DNA of 40,788 nucleotides from Clostridia bacterium (lineage in GTDB: Bacteria; Bacillota; Clostridia; TANB77; CAG-465), in contig JAFXEC010000025.1 of assembly GCA_017521005.1 (NCBI GenBank), forward strand, positions 1 through 40,788, written 5' to 3'. Position 1 is the first letter of the stretch, and each line of letters opens with the position of its first letter. A program made the position numbers and the translations under genes. This document shows, in pieces, positions 39,564 through 40,788 of the stretch. Under the pieces are notes generated by a model. The model saw only the letters and a program-made list of their open reading frames with translations. It was not told where the DNA came from and ran no database searches.

Positions 39564-40788
39564 TTGAAAGTAATAATAGTAGGGGCAGGACCTGCTGGAA
39601 TGATGGCAGGTATAAAAGCTGCAGAAAATGGTAATGAAGTATTAATACTAGAAAAAAATACTATACCAGGTAAAAAATTAAATATAACAGGCAAAGGTAG
39701 ATGCAATATATCCTTTGTAGGAGATATGGAATATTTTCTTTCAAATGTGGTTACAAATCCTAAGTTTATGATGAGTAGTATCAACAATCTAGACAACTAC
39801 TCACTTGTGGATTATGTGAATTCTTTAGGAGTAAAAACTAAAGAAGAAAGAGGGAATAGAGTGTTTTTAGCATCAGATGATGCATCTGAACTTACTGAAG
39901 CGTTAAAGAGAGAACTTAAGAGATTAAATGTTAAGATTCAGTATTCAAGTGTTGTTAAGAAAATAAATGTAGAAGAAGATAAAGTTACAGGTATTACACT
40001 AGAAGATGGAAGTACACTTGCTGCAGATAAAGTAATAATAGCAGTTGGTGGAAAGAGCTATCCTTTAACTGGTAGTACAGGAGATGGATATACACTAGCA
40101 AAAGAAGTTGGACATACTATAACAGATATTAGACCAGCACTTGTACCATTTAGACTTAAAGAAACAGATATATGTAAAAGTCTTAAAGGCGTAAGTTTAA
40201 GAAATGTAGCACTTAAGGTAAATGTAGACGGTAAAGAAGTAGACAACCGCTTTGGTGAAATGGTATTTACAGATAAAGGAATATCTGGACCAATAGTTTT
40301 AAGTAGCAGTAGTAAGATAAACAAAATACAAGATTTAGATACATTAGCTAAAGAAAATAAAGTTAAGGTATATATAGATCTTAAACCAGCATTAGATAAA
40401 GAGAAACTATACAAGAGAATTACTAGAGATTTTGAGAAGTATTCTAACAAAGAATTTAAGAATAGTTTATCAGACTTAACAATATCTAGTTTAGTACCGG
40501 TTATAGTTAAAGCAAGTAAGATAGAAGAAACTAAGAAGGTAAATGGTATTACTAAAGAAGAAAAAGAAAGACTAGTAAATGCATTTAAGAATCTAGAGTT
40601 TACATTTAGCTCACTTGAGAGTGTAGCAGTAGGAATTGTAACAAGCGGTGGAGTAAATGTAAAAGAAATAAATCCTAAGACAATGGAATCTAAACTAGTA
40701 GAAGGATTATACTTTGCAGGAGAAGTAATAGATGTAGATGCATATACCGGTGGATTTAATCTTCAAATAGCATTTTCAACTGGATATA
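39564..40788 (+). CDS. HI0933/YhiN-family FAD-dependent oxidoreductase, 3' end missing
   Basis: Flavoprotein of unknown substrate. TTG start at 39564 after AGGTGA (39553-39558); no ATG nearby gives the full nucleotide-binding site. The FAD motif GAGPAG is at residues 7-12 and the family signature PGKKLNITGKGRCN follows. Later marks are AVGGKSYPLTGSTGDGY, FTDKGISGPIVLSSSS and, close to the right edge, LYFAGEVIDVDAYTGGFNLQ. About 408 codons are visible and the frame is still open at the window end; family members have about 400-420 aa, so little is missing. Probably read with the PLP enzyme gene. Confidence 0.92.
   Translation, partial: MKVIIVGAGPAGMMAGIKAAENGNEVLILEKNTIPGKKLNITGKGRCNISFVGDMEYFLSNVVTNPKFMMSSINNLDNYSLVDYVNSLGVKTKEERGNRVFLASDDASELTEALKRELKRLNVKIQYSSVVKKINVEEDKVTGITLEDGSTLAADKVIIAVGGKSYPLTGSTGDGYTLAKEVGHTITDIRPALVPFRLKETDICKSLKGVSLRNVALKVNVDGKEVDNRFGEMVFTDKGISGPIVLSSSSKINKIQDLDTLAKENKVKVYIDLKPALDKEKLYKRITRDFEKYSNKEFKNSLSDLTISSLVPVIVKASKIEETKKVNGITKEEKERLVNAFKNLEFTFSSLESVAVGIVTSGGVNVKEINPKTMESKLVEGLYFAGEVIDVDAYTGGFNLQIAFSTGY

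Overview
The window is low-GC chromosomal DNA of an endospore-forming Firmicute, most like an uncultured member of the Clostridia. The evidence is A/T-rich codon use (AGA, AAA, ATA), strong AGGAGG-type ribosome sites, TTG and GTG starts, and a set of sporulation genes: spoIID, a spoIIQ-type M23 gene, spoIIID, a pro-sigK uninterrupted by a skin element, sipL (the clostridial SpoIVA partner with a LysM tail) and yunB. Both window ends cut genes: tilS at the left and a HI0933/YhiN-type flavoprotein at the right. No IS element, CRISPR array, integrase, relaxase or rRNA was seen. One tRNA, Thr(GGT), is present.

Layout. 1-2957: tilS and ftsH, without the hpt gene often found between them. 2989-4732: a 12-codon Trp-containing mini-ORF with its own terminator, then an AgrC-like GHKL sensor kinase. 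4852-7641: an unknown protein plus a VirD4/TraG-type coupling ATPase. 7703-9828: spoIID, spoIIQ-like, spoIIID; then an unknown membrane-anchored protein and mbl/mreB. 11878-12192: a GC-richer unknown gene. 12280-14201: two tRNA-modification genes (U32 family, tcdA). 14368-16012: a GC-richer PHP phosphoesterase plus NAD kinase pair. 16071-17072: DUF1540 (minus strand) and pro-sigK. 17151-19776: DUF3137, tRNA-Thr, DUF3137, lemA. 19976-22179: sipL and yunB. 22234-26176, minus strand: a secreted/anchored protein with a Lys/Ala tail, a type II restriction-modification pair whose nuclease is frameshifted, then rpsI-rplM. 26466-29096: an HD plus degenerate-EAL protein and a flavin-reductase-like protein. 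29150-30036: a split TauE/SafE exporter and a 48-aa membrane protein. 30148-35066: a DUF4190-like protein, a VirB2/TrbC-like pilin candidate, a TadZ/CpaE-like ATPase with an altered P-loop, a membrane protein with a dead GGDEF domain, then ireB-ruvX-DUF1292. 35324-36202: an Rpn/PD-(D/E)XK protein. 36332-38167: two WG-repeat proteins and a 49-aa very basic protein. 38288-end: a PLP enzyme of the methionine gamma-lyase-like family and the flavoprotein.

Most transcription units have a readable sigma-A-type promoter and a strong intrinsic terminator. The less ordinary material is: (1) a possible chromosomal secretion/pilus system spread over two loci (coupling ATPase at 5.5 kb; pilin, TadZ-like ATPase and dead GGDEF protein at 30.8-34 kb), plus a dead-EAL/HD protein nearby; (2) the mini-ORF and sensor-kinase pair; (3) a restriction-modification cassette between imperfect direct repeats that carry a terminator and a promoter, which looks like insertion with target duplication; (4) three GC-richer, self-contained cassettes with different codon use; (5) two terminator hairpins whose loop holds the start codon of the next gene; (6) a tRNA that apparently shares a transcript with a protein gene.
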